Assembly (NCBI GenBank): GCA_032249695.1
Contig: JAVVHE010000015.1
Location: forward strand, 1 to 64,000
Reading direction: 5' to 3'
DNA from: JAVVHE01 sp032249695
Lineage (GTDB): Bacteria; Pseudomonadota; Alphaproteobacteria; Sphingomonadales; Sphingomonadaceae
Length of the DNA: 64,000 nt
In this document: one piece after another, positions 32,419 to 42,161 of the stretch
Layout of the letters: the number at the start of each line of letters is the position of its first letter
Numbering within the stretch: the stretch's first letter is position 1
The notes under the pieces: generated by a model
What the model was told of the DNA's origin: nothing
Database searches by the model: none
What the model saw: the letters and a program-made list of their open reading frames with translations, nothing else
Translations under genes and position numbers: made by a program

Positions 32419-33638
32419 TCCACCCCGCGCGGGTCCCTGCCGGACTCGATGCGCTGGGTGGCGAGCTTGCGATTGGCGGGCGTCGCGCATCGGCATGGGC
32501 GGCCGAGCTCGACACGCCCTGCTTCCTCTATGACCGTGCGCTCATCGAGCGCCGCATCGCCGAACTGCGCGCCGCACTACCGCCCCAAGTGCGGCTGCAC
32601 TACGCGGTCAAGGCCAACCCGCTGCCCGAGCTCATCGCGTGGATCGCGCCGCGCGTCGACGGGCTCGATGTCGCCTCGGGCGGCGAACTGGCGACGGCGC
32701 TGGCTGCTGGCGGCGACGCCGGCCACATCAGTTTCGCCGGGCCGGGCAAGCGCGATGCCGAGCTCGGGGCGGCGATCACCGCCGGCGCCACGCTGAACGT
32801 CGAATCGGCGGGTGAGTTCGATCGCGCGCTGGCGATTGCCGTCGCCCAAGGCCGGACGCTCCGCGCGGCGCTGCGCATCAACCCCGATTTCGAGCTGAAG
32901 GGGTCGGGGATGCGAATGGGCGGCGGCGCCAAGCCGTTCGGAGTCGATGCCGATCAGGCGCCTCTGCTGCTGCCGCGCTTCGCTCATCCGGCTGTCGACT
33001 TCCGCGGCTTCCAGATCTTCGCTGGCAGCCAGAACCTCTCGGCCGCTTCGCTCATCGAAGCGCAGCGCCAAACGATTGCGCTCGCCGCGCGCATGGCCGA
33101 GCACGCGCCCGCGCCGCCGGTGGTGCTGAACCTCGGCGGCGGGTTTGGAATCCCTTATTTCCCGACCGACAGCGCGCTCGATCTCGCAGCCGTCGGCCGC
33201 GCGCTTGCGGAGAGCTGGGCCACGCGCCCGCCTGCGCTCGCCGCGACCGAGCCGGTCATCGAACTCGGCCGCTATCTGGTCGGCGAGGCGGGCGTATATC
33301 TCACGCGCGTCATCGACCGGAAATGGAGCGCGGGTGAGCTGTTCCTCGTGGCCGATGGCGGCCTGCACCACCAGCTCGCCGCGAGCGGCAATTTCGGCAC
33401 GGTCGTGCGGCGCAACTACCCGCTCGCCAACGCCTCGCGCTTCACCGAGCCCGCAGCCGAGACCGCGACGGTCGTCGGCTGTCTGTGCACCCCGCTCGAT
33501 CGGCTGGGCGAGCGCGTGGCGCTGCCGCAGACGCAACCCGGCGATCTCATTGCGGTCTTTATGGCGGGTGCATATGGCCGCTCCGCCAGCCCCACCGCGT
33601 TCCTGGGCCACCCGCTGCCAGCCGAGCGGCTCACTTGA
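32415..33638 (+). CDS. PLP-dependent decarboxylase, exosortase A system-associated
   Basis: 407 residues, fold-type III like diaminopimelate/ornithine decarboxylase (TIGR03099-like). The PLP Lys lies in RLHYAVKANPLPELI, the phosphate loop is VLNLGGGFGIPYF, and the C-terminal active-site Cys region is VVGCLCTPLDRLG with AGAYGRSASPTAFLGH. It likely decarboxylates an amino acid carried or used in exopolysaccharide decoration. The GTG start overlaps the ligase stop (GTGA), so acetyltransferase, ligase and decarboxylase form one tight operon. Confidence 0.9.
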   Translation: MIHPARVPAGLDALGGELAIGGRRASAWAAELDTPCFLYDRALIERRIAELRAALPPQVRLHYAVKANPLPELIAWIAPRVDGLDVASGGELATALAAGGDAGHISFAGPGKRDAELGAAITAGATLNVESAGEFDRALAIAVAQGRTLRAALRINPDFELKGSGMRMGGGAKPFGVDADQAPLLLPRFAHPAVDFRGFQIFAGSQNLSAASLIEAQRQTIALAARMAEHAPAPPVVLNLGGGFGIPYFPTDSALDLAAVGRALAESWATRPPALAATEPVIELGRYLVGEAGVYLTRVIDRKWSAGELFLVADGGLHHQLAASGNFGTVVRRNYPLANASRFTEPAAETATVVGCLCTPLDRLGERVALPQTQPGDLIAVFMAGAYGRSASPTAFLGHPLPAERLT

Positions 33639-33728
33639 TCGGCACGCGAAGACTGGGCAACCGCGTTGACAAGCGGGCACCGCGACGCACAAGAGCGCGT
33701 CCAAGTGAGCAGTTGAGGACCTGACTAC

Positions 33729-34382
33729 GTGACAATGATCGCGCGCTTCCGCAATCTGATGACGGCCGCGCTGTGCGCCGTGTTGGTCGCTGGCTGCGGT
33801 GGAGGGGCGCCGCGCGGGCTGAGCAGCCTCCCGGCGGCTCCGACCGGCGGCAAGGCGAACGATACGCTTGGCGACAATTACATCATCGGCCCGCTCGATT
33901 CGCTGCAGGTCTTCGTGTGGCGCAATCCAGAGCTGACCACGAACGTCACGGTCCGCCCCGACGGCCGCATCACCGTTCCGCTGATTTCGGATCTGCCCGC
34001 CGCCGGCAAGACGCCCACCGCGCTCGCCGAGGACATCAAGGCGAAGCTCGCCGAGTTCATCCAGAACCCGCAGGTCCAGGTCATCGTCTCCAGCTTCAAC
34101 GGCCCGTTCTCGCAGCAGGTGCGCGTGCTGGGCGAGGCGGCGAAGCCCCAGTCGCTGCCCTACCGCGCGAACATGACGCTGCTCGACGTGATGATCGCGG
34201 TCGGCGGGCTGACCGAGTTTGCAGCCGGCGATAAGGCGACGCTGATCCGCGTCGATCGTGCGACCGGCAAGCAGACCAGCTACAGCCTCAAGATCAGCAG
34301 GCTGCTGCGGCGCGGCGATGCGAGTGCGAATGTGCGCATCGAGCCCGGCGACGTGATCCTGATCCCCCAGAGCTTCCTTTAA
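33729..34382 (+). CDS. exopolysaccharide export lipoprotein (Wza/EpsE-like)
   Basis: 217 residues. A lipoprotein signal ends in LVAGC (Cys23), followed by a polysaccharide-export domain (DNYIIGPLDSLQVFVWRNPE, then VRPDGRITVPLISDLPAAG) and a SLBB segment (VRVLGEAAKPQSLPYRANMT). It forms or supports the outer-membrane export channel (TIGR03027-like). GTG 33729 has GAGGA nine nt upstream; ATG 33735 is an alternative. A TTGACA hexamer at 33666-33671 in the 90-bp gap after the decarboxylase hints at a separate promoter, though no good -10 goes with it. Confidence 0.9.
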   Translation: MTMIARFRNLMTAALCAVLVAGCGGGAPRGLSSLPAAPTGGKANDTLGDNYIIGPLDSLQVFVWRNPELTTNVTVRPDGRITVPLISDLPAAGKTPTALAEDIKAKLAEFIQNPQVQVIVSSFNGPFSQQVRVLGEAAKPQSLPYRANMTLLDVMIAVGGLTEFAAGDKATLIRVDRATGKQTSYSLKISRLLRRGDASANVRIEPGDVILIPQSFL

Positions 34383-34431
34383 ATCCCACCGGCCGCCCGC
34401 GTTCCGGCGGCCGAACAGCGAGTGACCGGCG

Positions 34432-36039
34432 ATGGAATCGACGCTCCAGCAAATCCGCGCGACGACATATCTGATGTGGCGCAAGCGCTGGTACGGTCTT
34501 GCCGTCGCCTGGGCCGTGTGCCTGATCGGCTGGCTCGCAGTCGCGCTGATCCCCAACGAGTATAAGTCCGACGCGCGCGTCTATGTCCGCTACAACGCGC
34601 TGCTGCCGAGCGCGATGGGTCTCGATCGGGGTGGCGGTGCCGCGCAGCTGGCGCAGGTCGATATCGTCCGCCGCACGCTGACGTCGCGCCCGAACCTTGA
34701 GAAGGTCTTGCGCCGCACGGACCTCAACCTGTCGGATGTCTCGCCGGCAGAGCTCGACAACATGATCAACAAACTGGTCAAGTCGATCACGGTGACGCCA
34801 CAGGGCGCCGAGAACCTGTACGAGATCAGTTACACCGCGAGCCGTCCGGGCCGCAGCGAGAAGGCGAGCGCGGCGTTCGCGCAGAAGGTCGTCCAGAACC
34901 TCATCGACATCTTTTCGGAGGAGAATTTCACCTCCGACCGCGACAATCTCAACCAGGCGGTACGCTTCCTCGATGAGCAGATCGCGTCGCGCGAGCAGCA
35001 GCTCGCCGAGGCCGAGACGCGCAACGCGCAGTTCGAGCAGAAATATTTGGGCATGCTGCCGGGCGAGGGCGACCTGAACAGCCGCATCAGCCAGGTCCGC
35101 TCGGACCTCGGTCGCGTCTCCGATCAGCTGCTGCAGGCGCGCTCCAGCCTGATGGCAACGCAGGCGCAGATCGGCTCGACTAGTCCCTATGTCGATGGCC
35201 CGGTGATGATGATCCCCGGCCAGAACGCCAATTTCGGCACCGGCACGCGCTTCGATCCTGCGTCCGCCCGCGGGCGCGTCGAGCTGCTGGAGCGGCAGAT
35301 CTCCGACGCGATCGCGCGCGGCTACACCGAGAAGCATCCCGATGTCGTGAACGCCCGCGAGCAGATCCGGCGCTTGCAGTCGCAGGCGTCGGCCGAGGAG
35401 AAGAAGGTTGACTCCGGTGGGTCCGCGCTCGGTGGCGGGCGCCAGCCCAACCCGCTTTATGTGACGCTGCGCGGCATGTCGGCCGAAAAGCAGGCCGAGG
35501 TCGCGGCGCTGTCGGCGCGCCAGGCGCAGCTGGCGGGCGACCTTGCCAAGCTCACGTCCAGCCAGCTGCAAAGCCCGCAGGTGGCAGCCGAGCGCGCGCG
35601 CCTCAACCGCGACTATAACGTGCTGAAGGCGGGTTACGAGGATCTCTTGAAGAGCCGCGAGACGGTGCGTCTGCGCGCCGACGTCGCGACGCAGACGAAC
35701 CAGATCCAGTTCCAGACGGTCGATCCGCCGTCGCTGCCGCTGAAGCCCGTTGCGCCCAACCGGCTGCTGCTGGTGACGCTGGTGCTGTTGGGCGGCATCG
35801 GAGCCGGTCTTGGCGCGGCCTTCCTCGCCTCGCAGCTGAACTCGGCCTATATCGACGAGGAGCGGCTGGCGGTGGACACGGGCCTGCCGGTGCTCGGCTC
35901 GGTGACCGAGGTGGTGCAGCCCGCCACCATCCGGCGCGAGCGGCTGATGCTGCGCAATTTCGCGTTCCTTGGCGCAGGGCTGGTCGGAGTCTACGTTGTG
36001 ATCCTCGCGGCGCAGGCGCTGGGCGGCAACAGCGCCTGA
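34432..36039 (+). CDS. Wzz/GNVR-type chain-length determinant, XrtA system
   Basis: 535 residues. A Wzz domain with a first membrane helix (VAWAVCLIGWLAVALI, residues 25-41) leads into a long periplasmic coiled coil (about 150-430, rich in Glu/Gln/Arg) with the GNVR motif region PVAPNRLLL before a membrane helix. A second hydrophobic segment (LGAGLVGVYVVILAAQAL) closes the protein. These co-polymerases set chain length and partner with a cytoplasmic tyrosine kinase, here encoded next (TIGR03007-like). Confidence 0.9.
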   Translation: MESTLQQIRATTYLMWRKRWYGLAVAWAVCLIGWLAVALIPNEYKSDARVYVRYNALLPSAMGLDRGGGAAQLAQVDIVRRTLTSRPNLEKVLRRTDLNLSDVSPAELDNMINKLVKSITVTPQGAENLYEISYTASRPGRSEKASAAFAQKVVQNLIDIFSEENFTSDRDNLNQAVRFLDEQIASREQQLAEAETRNAQFEQKYLGMLPGEGDLNSRISQVRSDLGRVSDQLLQARSSLMATQAQIGSTSPYVDGPVMMIPGQNANFGTGTRFDPASARGRVELLERQISDAIARGYTEKHPDVVNAREQIRRLQSQASAEEKKVDSGGSALGGGRQPNPLYVTLRGMSAEKQAEVAALSARQAQLAGDLAKLTSSQLQSPQVAAERARLNRDYNVLKAGYEDLLKSRETVRLRADVATQTNQIQFQTVDPPSLPLKPVAPNRLLLVTLVLLGGIGAGLGAAFLASQLNSAYIDEERLAVDTGLPVLGSVTEVVQPATIRRERLMLRNFAFLGAGLVGVYVVILAAQALGGNSA

Positions 36040-36079
36040 TCCCGCCAATCTCGATCTCTTACGAAGGCATGACACACCA

Positions 36080-37036
36080 ATGACCGATAACGGCGCGGAC
36101 CAGCCTCGAGGGCGTTCCATCCTGGAGCGTGCTGAAGCGGCTGGCAGCGACTCGCGCCGCGGGCGCAGCCTTCTTGAGCGCGCGGGCTTCGGGCTTGACA
36201 GTCCGCCGGTCGACGCGCCGCCGCTGGCGCCCGCTGCTCCGGCCGCGATGGCCGAGGCGCCCCGGCCCGCGGCACCGCAGCCGCCCGCTGCCGGGCGCAT
36301 CAGCCGCCAGGGGATGATCGACCTCGATCGGCTGCGGACGATGGGCTACGTGCTGCCCGACGCTCCGATCTCGGCGACGGCGGAGGAGTTCCGCCTCGTC
36401 AAGCGCCAAATCCTCGCCAAGGCCGCGCGCCGCGGGCCGGCTGCGGTCAAGAACGGCAATCTGATCCTCGTCTGCTCGTCGATGCCCGGCGAGGGGAAGA
36501 CCTTCTGCGTCATCAACCTCGCGCTTTCGATCGCCAGCGAGAAGGACCTGACCGTCCTGCTGGTCGATGCCGATTTCCCCAAGCCCGAAATCGTCAAGCG
36601 CCTTGGCCTCGACAGCACGGGCCCGGGACTGCTCGATGTGATCGAGAATCCCTCGATCGACCTCGGCGAGTGCCTCATCCGCACGCAGATCCCGAACCTG
36701 ACCGTGCTTCCGGCCGGGCGCCGCAGCAACCAGACCACCGAACTGCTCGCCTCCGAACGCATGGAGGCGATCACCGCCGAAATCGCCGAGCGGTATAGCG
36801 ACCGCATCGTTCTGTTCGACAGCCCGCCCGCGCTGGCTTCGTCCTCGTCGTCGGTGCTCGCGGGCCTAGTTGGCCAGGTGGTGTTCGTGGTGCAGGCCGA
36901 GACGACCAAGGAAGGCGCGCTACGCGAGGGGCTGGCGCTGATGTCGTCGTGCCCCAGTGTGCAACTGTTGCTCAACCGCAGCCGCTTCCACTCGGGCGTC
37001 CGCCGCTTCGGCGACTACTACGCCTACGGCTACTGA
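36080..37036 (+). CDS. XrtA-associated tyrosine autokinase
   Basis: 318 residues, BY-kinase of the CpsD type. After a Pro/Ala-rich N-terminal region, the Walker A motif CSSMPGEGKTFCVINLALS (about residue 131), Walker A' VLLVDADFPKP and a Walker B-like strand IVLFDSPPAL are present. The C-terminus ends FGDYYAYGY, the Tyr cluster expected to be autophosphorylated. It should act with the chain-length protein just upstream to control polymer export (TIGR03018-like). Confidence 0.92.
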   Translation: MTDNGADQPRGRSILERAEAAGSDSRRGRSLLERAGFGLDSPPVDAPPLAPAAPAAMAEAPRPAAPQPPAAGRISRQGMIDLDRLRTMGYVLPDAPISATAEEFRLVKRQILAKAARRGPAAVKNGNLILVCSSMPGEGKTFCVINLALSIASEKDLTVLLVDADFPKPEIVKRLGLDSTGPGLLDVIENPSIDLGECLIRTQIPNLTVLPAGRRSNQTTELLASERMEAITAEIAERYSDRIVLFDSPPALASSSSSVLAGLVGQVVFVVQAETTKEGALREGLALMSSCPSVQLLLNRSRFHSGVRRFGDYYAYGY

Positions 37037-37040
37037 CGGC

Positions 37041-39122
37041 ATGACGGGGGCTCGTTCCGTCCTGGCTGCGCTGCTGACCGGCGCGGCTCTGGTGCCGATG
37101 GCTGCGTCGGCGCAGACGACCCAGCCTGGCACGTCGCAACCGTCGGTGCAGACGACCGGCAACCCGACGCTTCCCGCGCAGACGGTCACGCCGCAGGACG
37201 ATCCGCTGGGCGTCAGCCTGGTGCAGCCGCTCGGGCGCCAGCTGATCCCCAGCCTCAAGCTCAACGGCTATGTCGACACCCGTCTGACCGCGGACGTCAG
37301 CCGCGTCGGCACGACGTTCCCGCTTTACGCGCAGGTGCAGATCGGCGGTTCGGGCGCGATCAACCGGCGTGACCTGCAGGCCTCGGCGACCGCGTTCCTT
37401 GACTACCTCACCCCGATCAGCGGCCGCGGCGCGACCGATCGCTTTTCGGTGAACGGGATCCTGCGTCTGCGTGCCGAACCAATCCGCAAGACGCTCAGCA
37501 TCGACGCGAGCGCCTATGCGGGTTTGCTGAACCAGACTTACGGGAGCGGCTTCACCGTCGATCAGAGCCAGATCTCCCCCGATCTCGCACAAATCTACGT
37601 GCTGAGCGTCCAGCCGACTGTCTTCCACGACTTCGCCGACCGCTATCGCGCCACGGCGAGCTACCGCGTCAGCTACACCGCGATCGACCGCAGCCTGGCC
37701 GGCACCGGCGCGGGGTTCGGCGGTGGCGGCGGGCTTGGCAATACGCCGGGCGCGTTTGGCGGCATCGCGCCGCTTTCAAACAGCCTCTCGCAGACGATCT
37801 CGGGTTCGCTCGGGACGGTCCCGAACCGTGGCCGCATGTCGCTCGTATTTTCGGGCGACTACACGTTCGAGGATCAGGAGCGGCTGGAGCAGCGCTTCCG
37901 TTCCTATCGGGGCCAGGCGGATCTTAGCTACCGATTCGGCCGCCGCCTCGCTCTCCTCGGGCTCGTCTCTTACGAGAACTACGACAACTCGCAGCAGGCG
38001 ATCCGCTACGCCACCAGCTTCCTGACGGCGTCGCCGGTCAACGGGTCGATCCCGGTCACCACGGACCTGACGCGCAACGACCTGCTGATCGCGAACATCC
38101 CCGGTCAGCCGCCCGGAGCGGTCGCGATCGCCGGGCAATATGTGGTTCCGTTCTTTCCCAACCGGGTCTTCGATCTGGGCCCGACACCGCAGGTGCTGCT
38201 GAACACCGCGGGCGCAACCCAGCAGACCAGCAACCCGCTGCTGGTGATTCTGCCCGGCGGGCAGCTTGTGCCCACCGGCTTCGGTCCGTTGATCAACCCG
38301 GCAGACGGACAATATGTGCCCGATCCCACGCTGCCGCGGCAGACGCTCTACCGTCAGGACGGGCTCGTCTACTCGGCGGGTTTGCGGTACACCCCCAATA
38401 GTCGCCTCAATGCGGAGATCCGCTTGGGCCAGCGCTTCCAGAACTTCACGATCAATGGCTCGATCTACTACCGCCTGCGCCCATCGATCGTGGTGTCGGG
38501 GCAAGTCATCGACGGTCTGCAGACGTACGGCAACATCCTCACACAGACGATCAACGGCGTGCCGACCAGTTTCGTGACGGGCGGAGCGACGGGCGGTGGA
38601 TTAATCGGCGGCTGCGTGATCGGAGTCGACATCCGCAACCCAAGCGGTTGCATCGGTGGGCAGACGCAAAGCCTTATCTCGGGCGTGTTCCGCGACCGGC
38701 AGGCGGTGCTGTCGCTCGACGCGGGTGGCCCGCGGCGGCGCGTGAACATCAGCGCCACCTACAACGAGCGCGCCTATCAAAACCGCGGCCAATCAACCGG
38801 CTCCGGAGCGCCGCCGATCGACCCGACGCTGGCGCGCCGCACCGACACGCGCGCCGCACTCGGCAGCACGCTGACGCTGGGGCTGGGGCAGAACGAGGAA
38901 ATCAGCCTGTATGGCGGCTTCACCTACCAGAAGCTTGGCCTCACCCGGCTGCCGCAGGACGACGTGTTTGTGAACGGAGTGATCCGCTACGCGCGCCGGA
39001 TAATCCGGCGGATCGACTTCGTGGCGAGCGGCGCGATCAGCGAGCGCATCGCTGGCAGCGCCTTCTCCATCGGCACCCGCAGCACCGCCGTGGTCTCCGC
39101 CGGCGCGCGCGTGAGCTTCTGA
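37041..39122 (+). CDS. PEP-CTERM system-associated outer-membrane protein
   Basis: 693 residues from ATG 37041, five bp after the kinase gene. A signal peptide (VLAALLTGAALVPMAASAQ) precedes a Gln/Thr/Pro-rich stretch and a long series of amphipathic beta strands (LKLNGYVDTRLTADVSRVG, ADLSYRFGRRLALLGLVSYE) ending in a terminal aromatic strand (VVSAGARVSF). This fits TIGR03016, a beta-barrel linked to exosortase loci and possibly to polymer export. The frame extends into the kinase gene, but the signal peptide fixes this start. Confidence 0.87.
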   Translation: MTGARSVLAALLTGAALVPMAASAQTTQPGTSQPSVQTTGNPTLPAQTVTPQDDPLGVSLVQPLGRQLIPSLKLNGYVDTRLTADVSRVGTTFPLYAQVQIGGSGAINRRDLQASATAFLDYLTPISGRGATDRFSVNGILRLRAEPIRKTLSIDASAYAGLLNQTYGSGFTVDQSQISPDLAQIYVLSVQPTVFHDFADRYRATASYRVSYTAIDRSLAGTGAGFGGGGGLGNTPGAFGGIAPLSNSLSQTISGSLGTVPNRGRMSLVFSGDYTFEDQERLEQRFRSYRGQADLSYRFGRRLALLGLVSYENYDNSQQAIRYATSFLTASPVNGSIPVTTDLTRNDLLIANIPGQPPGAVAIAGQYVVPFFPNRVFDLGPTPQVLLNTAGATQQTSNPLLVILPGGQLVPTGFGPLINPADGQYVPDPTLPRQTLYRQDGLVYSAGLRYTPNSRLNAEIRLGQRFQNFTINGSIYYRLRPSIVVSGQVIDGLQTYGNILTQTINGVPTSFVTGGATGGGLIGGCVIGVDIRNPSGCIGGQTQSLISGVFRDRQAVLSLDAGGPRRRVNISATYNERAYQNRGQSTGSGAPPIDPTLARRTDTRAALGSTLTLGLGQNEEISLYGGFTYQKLGLTRLPQDDVFVNGVIRYARRIIRRIDFVASGAISERIAGSAFSIGTRSTAVVSAGARVSF

Positions 39123-39131
39123 CGAGGGCCA

Positions 39132-40181
39132 ATGTACACCGAATTCTATCGCCTGAACGCGCGCCCCTTCCAGCTGACGCCCGATCCGCGCTTCTATTTC
39201 GATAGCGCGACGCACCGGAAGGCGATGGCCTACCTTGCCTATGGCCTGCAGCAGGGCGAGGGCTTCATCATCATCACGGGCGACATCGGCGCGGGCAAGA
39301 CCACGCTCGTCGCGCGGCTGATGGAACAGATCGACAAGTCGCGGCTCGTCGCGGCGAAGATCGTCACCACGCAGCTCGACGCCGACAATCTCTTGCGCAT
39401 GGTCGCAAGCGCGTTCGGGATCGTCGCCGAGGGGCTCGACAAGGCGCAGCTGCTCGGCCGGATTGAGCAGTTTCTGCGCGCGCAGCACCGCGACGGGCGG
39501 CGCGTGCTGCTGGTGGTCGACGAGGCGCAGAATTTGCCGATCGCCGCGCTGGAAGAGCTGCGGATGCTGTCGAACTTTACCGAAGGCAGCCGCGCGCTCC
39601 TCCAGACCTTCCTGCTGGGCCAGCCCGAGTTCCGCGACCATCTCGCCGCCTCGCCCGATCTTGAGCAGCTGCGCCAGCGCGTGATCGCCACGCACCATCT
39701 GGAGCCGATGACGCGCGAGGAGCTGCCCGGCTATATCGAGCACCGCCTGCGTGTGTGCGGCTGGAGCGGCGACCCGAGCTTCGAAGCCAAGGCCTATGAG
39801 GCGATGTACGACTATTCGGGCGGCGTGCCGCGTCGCCTCAACACGCTCGCCAGCCGAGTCCTGCTGTTCGGCGCGCTCGAAGAGAAGCACGCGATCGACG
39901 AGGGCGTCGTCAACGAGGTGATCGCCGACCTTGAGCGCGATACCGCCAATGGCGGCGGTCCGGAGGCGCTGGCTCCGATCGCGCCCGCGGGCCAGGGCAA
40001 TGTGCCGCGCAAGATGCAGACCGCCCCCGCGGCGGCGAGCAATCAGGCCGAAGCGGACCTGCTTCGCCGTCTTGACATGTTGGAAGGCTATGTGCGCAGC
40101 CAGGACCGCGTGCTGCGGCAGCTGCTCGACCTGCTGGTCAGCGCGGGTGAGGACCAGCCGGAAGCCGCGCGCCAGCATTGA
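39132..40181 (+). CDS. XrtA/PEP-CTERM system-associated ATPase (ExeA-like)
   Basis: 349 residues. AAA+ ATPase of the ExeA/GspA group (TIGR03015-like): N-terminus MYTEFYRLNARPFQLTPDPR, Walker A GDIGAGKTTLVARL (about residue 54), Walker B VLLVVDEAQNLP, sensor region LLQTFLLGQPEF, and IEHRLRVCGW. A C-terminal 'EADLLRRLDMLEGYVRSQDR' helix looks like a coiled coil. A role in assembling the secretion/export machinery is inferred from the family. Confidence 0.92.
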   Translation: MYTEFYRLNARPFQLTPDPRFYFDSATHRKAMAYLAYGLQQGEGFIIITGDIGAGKTTLVARLMEQIDKSRLVAAKIVTTQLDADNLLRMVASAFGIVAEGLDKAQLLGRIEQFLRAQHRDGRRVLLVVDEAQNLPIAALEELRMLSNFTEGSRALLQTFLLGQPEFRDHLAASPDLEQLRQRVIATHHLEPMTREELPGYIEHRLRVCGWSGDPSFEAKAYEAMYDYSGGVPRRLNTLASRVLLFGALEEKHAIDEGVVNEVIADLERDTANGGGPEALAPIAPAGQGNVPRKMQTAPAAASNQAEADLLRRLDMLEGYVRSQDRVLRQLLDLLVSAGEDQPEAARQH

Positions 40182-40219
40182 AGTCGGGCGCCGGCCGCCC
40201 GCGAGCAGAAGGAGCCGCG

Positions 40220-41101
40220 ATGAGGCAACTCGTCAATGCGATGTCGGTCGACATCGAGGAGTGGTTCCAGGTCGGAGCGTTCGAGCGTGTGATCGACCGC
40301 GCCGCTTGGGACAGCCTCGCCAGCCGAGTCGAGGCGAATACCGGCCGCGTGCTCGATCTCTATGCCGCCGCCGGCGTGCGCGCGACGTTCTTCACGCTGG
40401 GCTGGGTCGCCGAGCGGCGCCCGCAGCTCATTCGGCGCATCGTCGACGCTGGGCACGAGCTTGCCAGCCACGGCTACGCGCACGACCGCGTTCACGGCTT
40501 CACGCCCGATCAGTTCCGCGCCGACCTGCGCCGCGCGCGCGGGTTGCTGGAGGACGCGGGCGGAGTGCGCGTGCGCGGCTACCGCGCGCCGAGCTTCTCG
40601 ATCGGAGCGGGGAACGCCTGGGCGCTAACCGTGCTCGCCGAGGAGGGATACGACTATTCGTCGAGCGTCGCTCCGTTCGGTCACGACCATTATGGCTGGC
40701 CGGGCTTCCCGCGCTTCGCGCACACGCCCGTTCCGGGCTCGGAGCTGATCGAGGTGCCCGTCACCACCGCGCGCGTCGGCGGGCGGCTGATGAGCTTCGG
40801 CGGCGGCTTCTTCCGGCTGTTCCCCTATGCGGTCGCCAAGTGGGCGGTGGGCCAGGTGAACGGCGCGGACGGCCAGCCCGCGGTGTTCTATTTCCACCCG
40901 TGGGAGGTCGACCCCGATCAGCCGCGCGTGGAGAACGCACCGCTGAAGTCGCGCCTGCGCCACTATACCAACCTGTCGGCGATGGCGGGCAAGCTCTCGC
41001 GCCTGCTGCGCGATTTCCGCTGGGACCGGATGGACCGGCTGTTCCTCAGCAATGCCGCGGCGGAGCCGGGCCGGGCGGCCGCGCCGCCGCTCGCGGCCTG
41101 A
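40220..41101 (+). CDS. XrtA system polysaccharide deacetylase
   Basis: 293 residues from ATG 40220, which has AAGGAG about six nt upstream. NodB-homology deacetylase: motif 1 MSVDIEEWFQV gives the catalytic and metal Asp, motif 2 LASHGYAHDRV gives the metal His pair, and motif 3 is RGYRAPSFSIG; PAVFYFHPWEVDPDQPR carries the late His. There is no signal peptide, so it may act in the cytoplasm on a precursor (TIGR03006-like). Confidence 0.92.
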   Translation: MRQLVNAMSVDIEEWFQVGAFERVIDRAAWDSLASRVEANTGRVLDLYAAAGVRATFFTLGWVAERRPQLIRRIVDAGHELASHGYAHDRVHGFTPDQFRADLRRARGLLEDAGGVRVRGYRAPSFSIGAGNAWALTVLAEEGYDYSSSVAPFGHDHYGWPGFPRFAHTPVPGSELIEVPVTTARVGGRLMSFGGGFFRLFPYAVAKWAVGQVNGADGQPAVFYFHPWEVDPDQPRVENAPLKSRLRHYTNLSAMAGKLSRLLRDFRWDRMDRLFLSNAAAEPGRAAAPPLAA

Positions 41102-41105
41102 ACCC

Positions 41106-42161
41106 GTGCTCGCCCCGGGCCTTGCCGCCCGCCACGTCGACTGGCGGGATGCGGCCGATCGCGCGCGCTACGACGCGTTCGTGCGCGATCGGCTGGACGG
41201 CACGCCCTTCCACCTGACCGCATGGGCGCAAGCGATCGCCGAACTGGGCCACCGTCCGCATTATCTGCTGGCCGAGCGCGGCGGCGCGATCGGGGGGGTG
41301 CTGCCCCTGATCGAAACGCGCTCGCCGCTGTTCGGCCGCACCCTCGTGTCGAACGCCTTCGCGGTCTACGGCGGCCCGCTCGCCGATGACGAATCGACCC
41401 ATGCGGTGCTCGACGACGCGGCGTGGGCGCTGGCAGGGCGGTTGGGCGTGCGTGTGGTGGAATACCGCAACCAGGCGCGGCTGCGGCCCGATTGGCCTGT
41501 CAAGTCCGACGTGTATGCGACCTTCAAGCGTCCTATCCACGCGACGTTCGATGAGAACCTGAAAGCCATCCCACGCAAGCAGCGCGCCGATGTGCGCAAG
41601 TCGCTCGATCTGCCGCTGGAAGTCCGCGTCGGCTCGGACGCGCGCGATCTGGCGGATCACTATGCAGTCTATGCCGAATCGGTGCGCAACCTTGGCACGC
41701 CGGTCTTCCCGCGCTGCCTGTTCCGCGCGATACTGGGCGCCTTCGGGCCGGACGCGGACATCCTGACGGTCAGCCACGCAGGCGTGCCGATCGCGTCGGT
41801 GTTATCGCTGTATCACAACGGTGAAGTGCTGCCCTATTATGGTGGCGGCACGGCGGCTGCGCGCCAGTATAAGGCCAACGACCGCATGTATTTCGAGCTG
41901 ATTGAGCATGCCCGCCAGCGCGGCTGCACCTCGTTCGATTTCGGCCGATCGAAGGTGGGTACCGGGCCTTATGCATTCAAGAAGAATTGGGGCTTCGAAC
42001 CGACGCCGCTTTATTACGAGTACCGTCTGGGAGAGGGGGCGGAGATGCCCAATCTCAGCCCCAACAACCCCAAGTTCAAGGCGATGATCGCGGTTTGGAC
42101 GCGGCTGCCCCTGTGGGTGGCGAACCGGCTCGGCCCGCCGATCGCCAGTGGGCTGGGATGA
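41106..42161 (+). CDS. XrtA system-associated FemAB-like protein
   Basis: 351 residues, GTG start four bp after the deacetylase stop. Doubled GNAT fold of the FemAB type: TPFHLTAWAQAIAELGHRPHYL near the N-terminus, then AIPRKQRADVRKSLD and GTPVFPRCLF in the middle, and FDFGRSKVGTGPYAFKKNWGF near the end. FemAB proteins add amino acids to peptidoglycan from aminoacyl-tRNA; in this locus an aminoacyl decoration of the polymer is possible but not proven. Confidence 0.9.
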   Translation: MLAPGLAARHVDWRDAADRARYDAFVRDRLDGTPFHLTAWAQAIAELGHRPHYLLAERGGAIGGVLPLIETRSPLFGRTLVSNAFAVYGGPLADDESTHAVLDDAAWALAGRLGVRVVEYRNQARLRPDWPVKSDVYATFKRPIHATFDENLKAIPRKQRADVRKSLDLPLEVRVGSDARDLADHYAVYAESVRNLGTPVFPRCLFRAILGAFGPDADILTVSHAGVPIASVLSLYHNGEVLPYYGGGTAAARQYKANDRMYFELIEHARQRGCTSFDFGRSKVGTGPYAFKKNWGFEPTPLYYEYRLGEGAEMPNLSPNNPKFKAMIAVWTRLPLWVANRLGPPIASGLG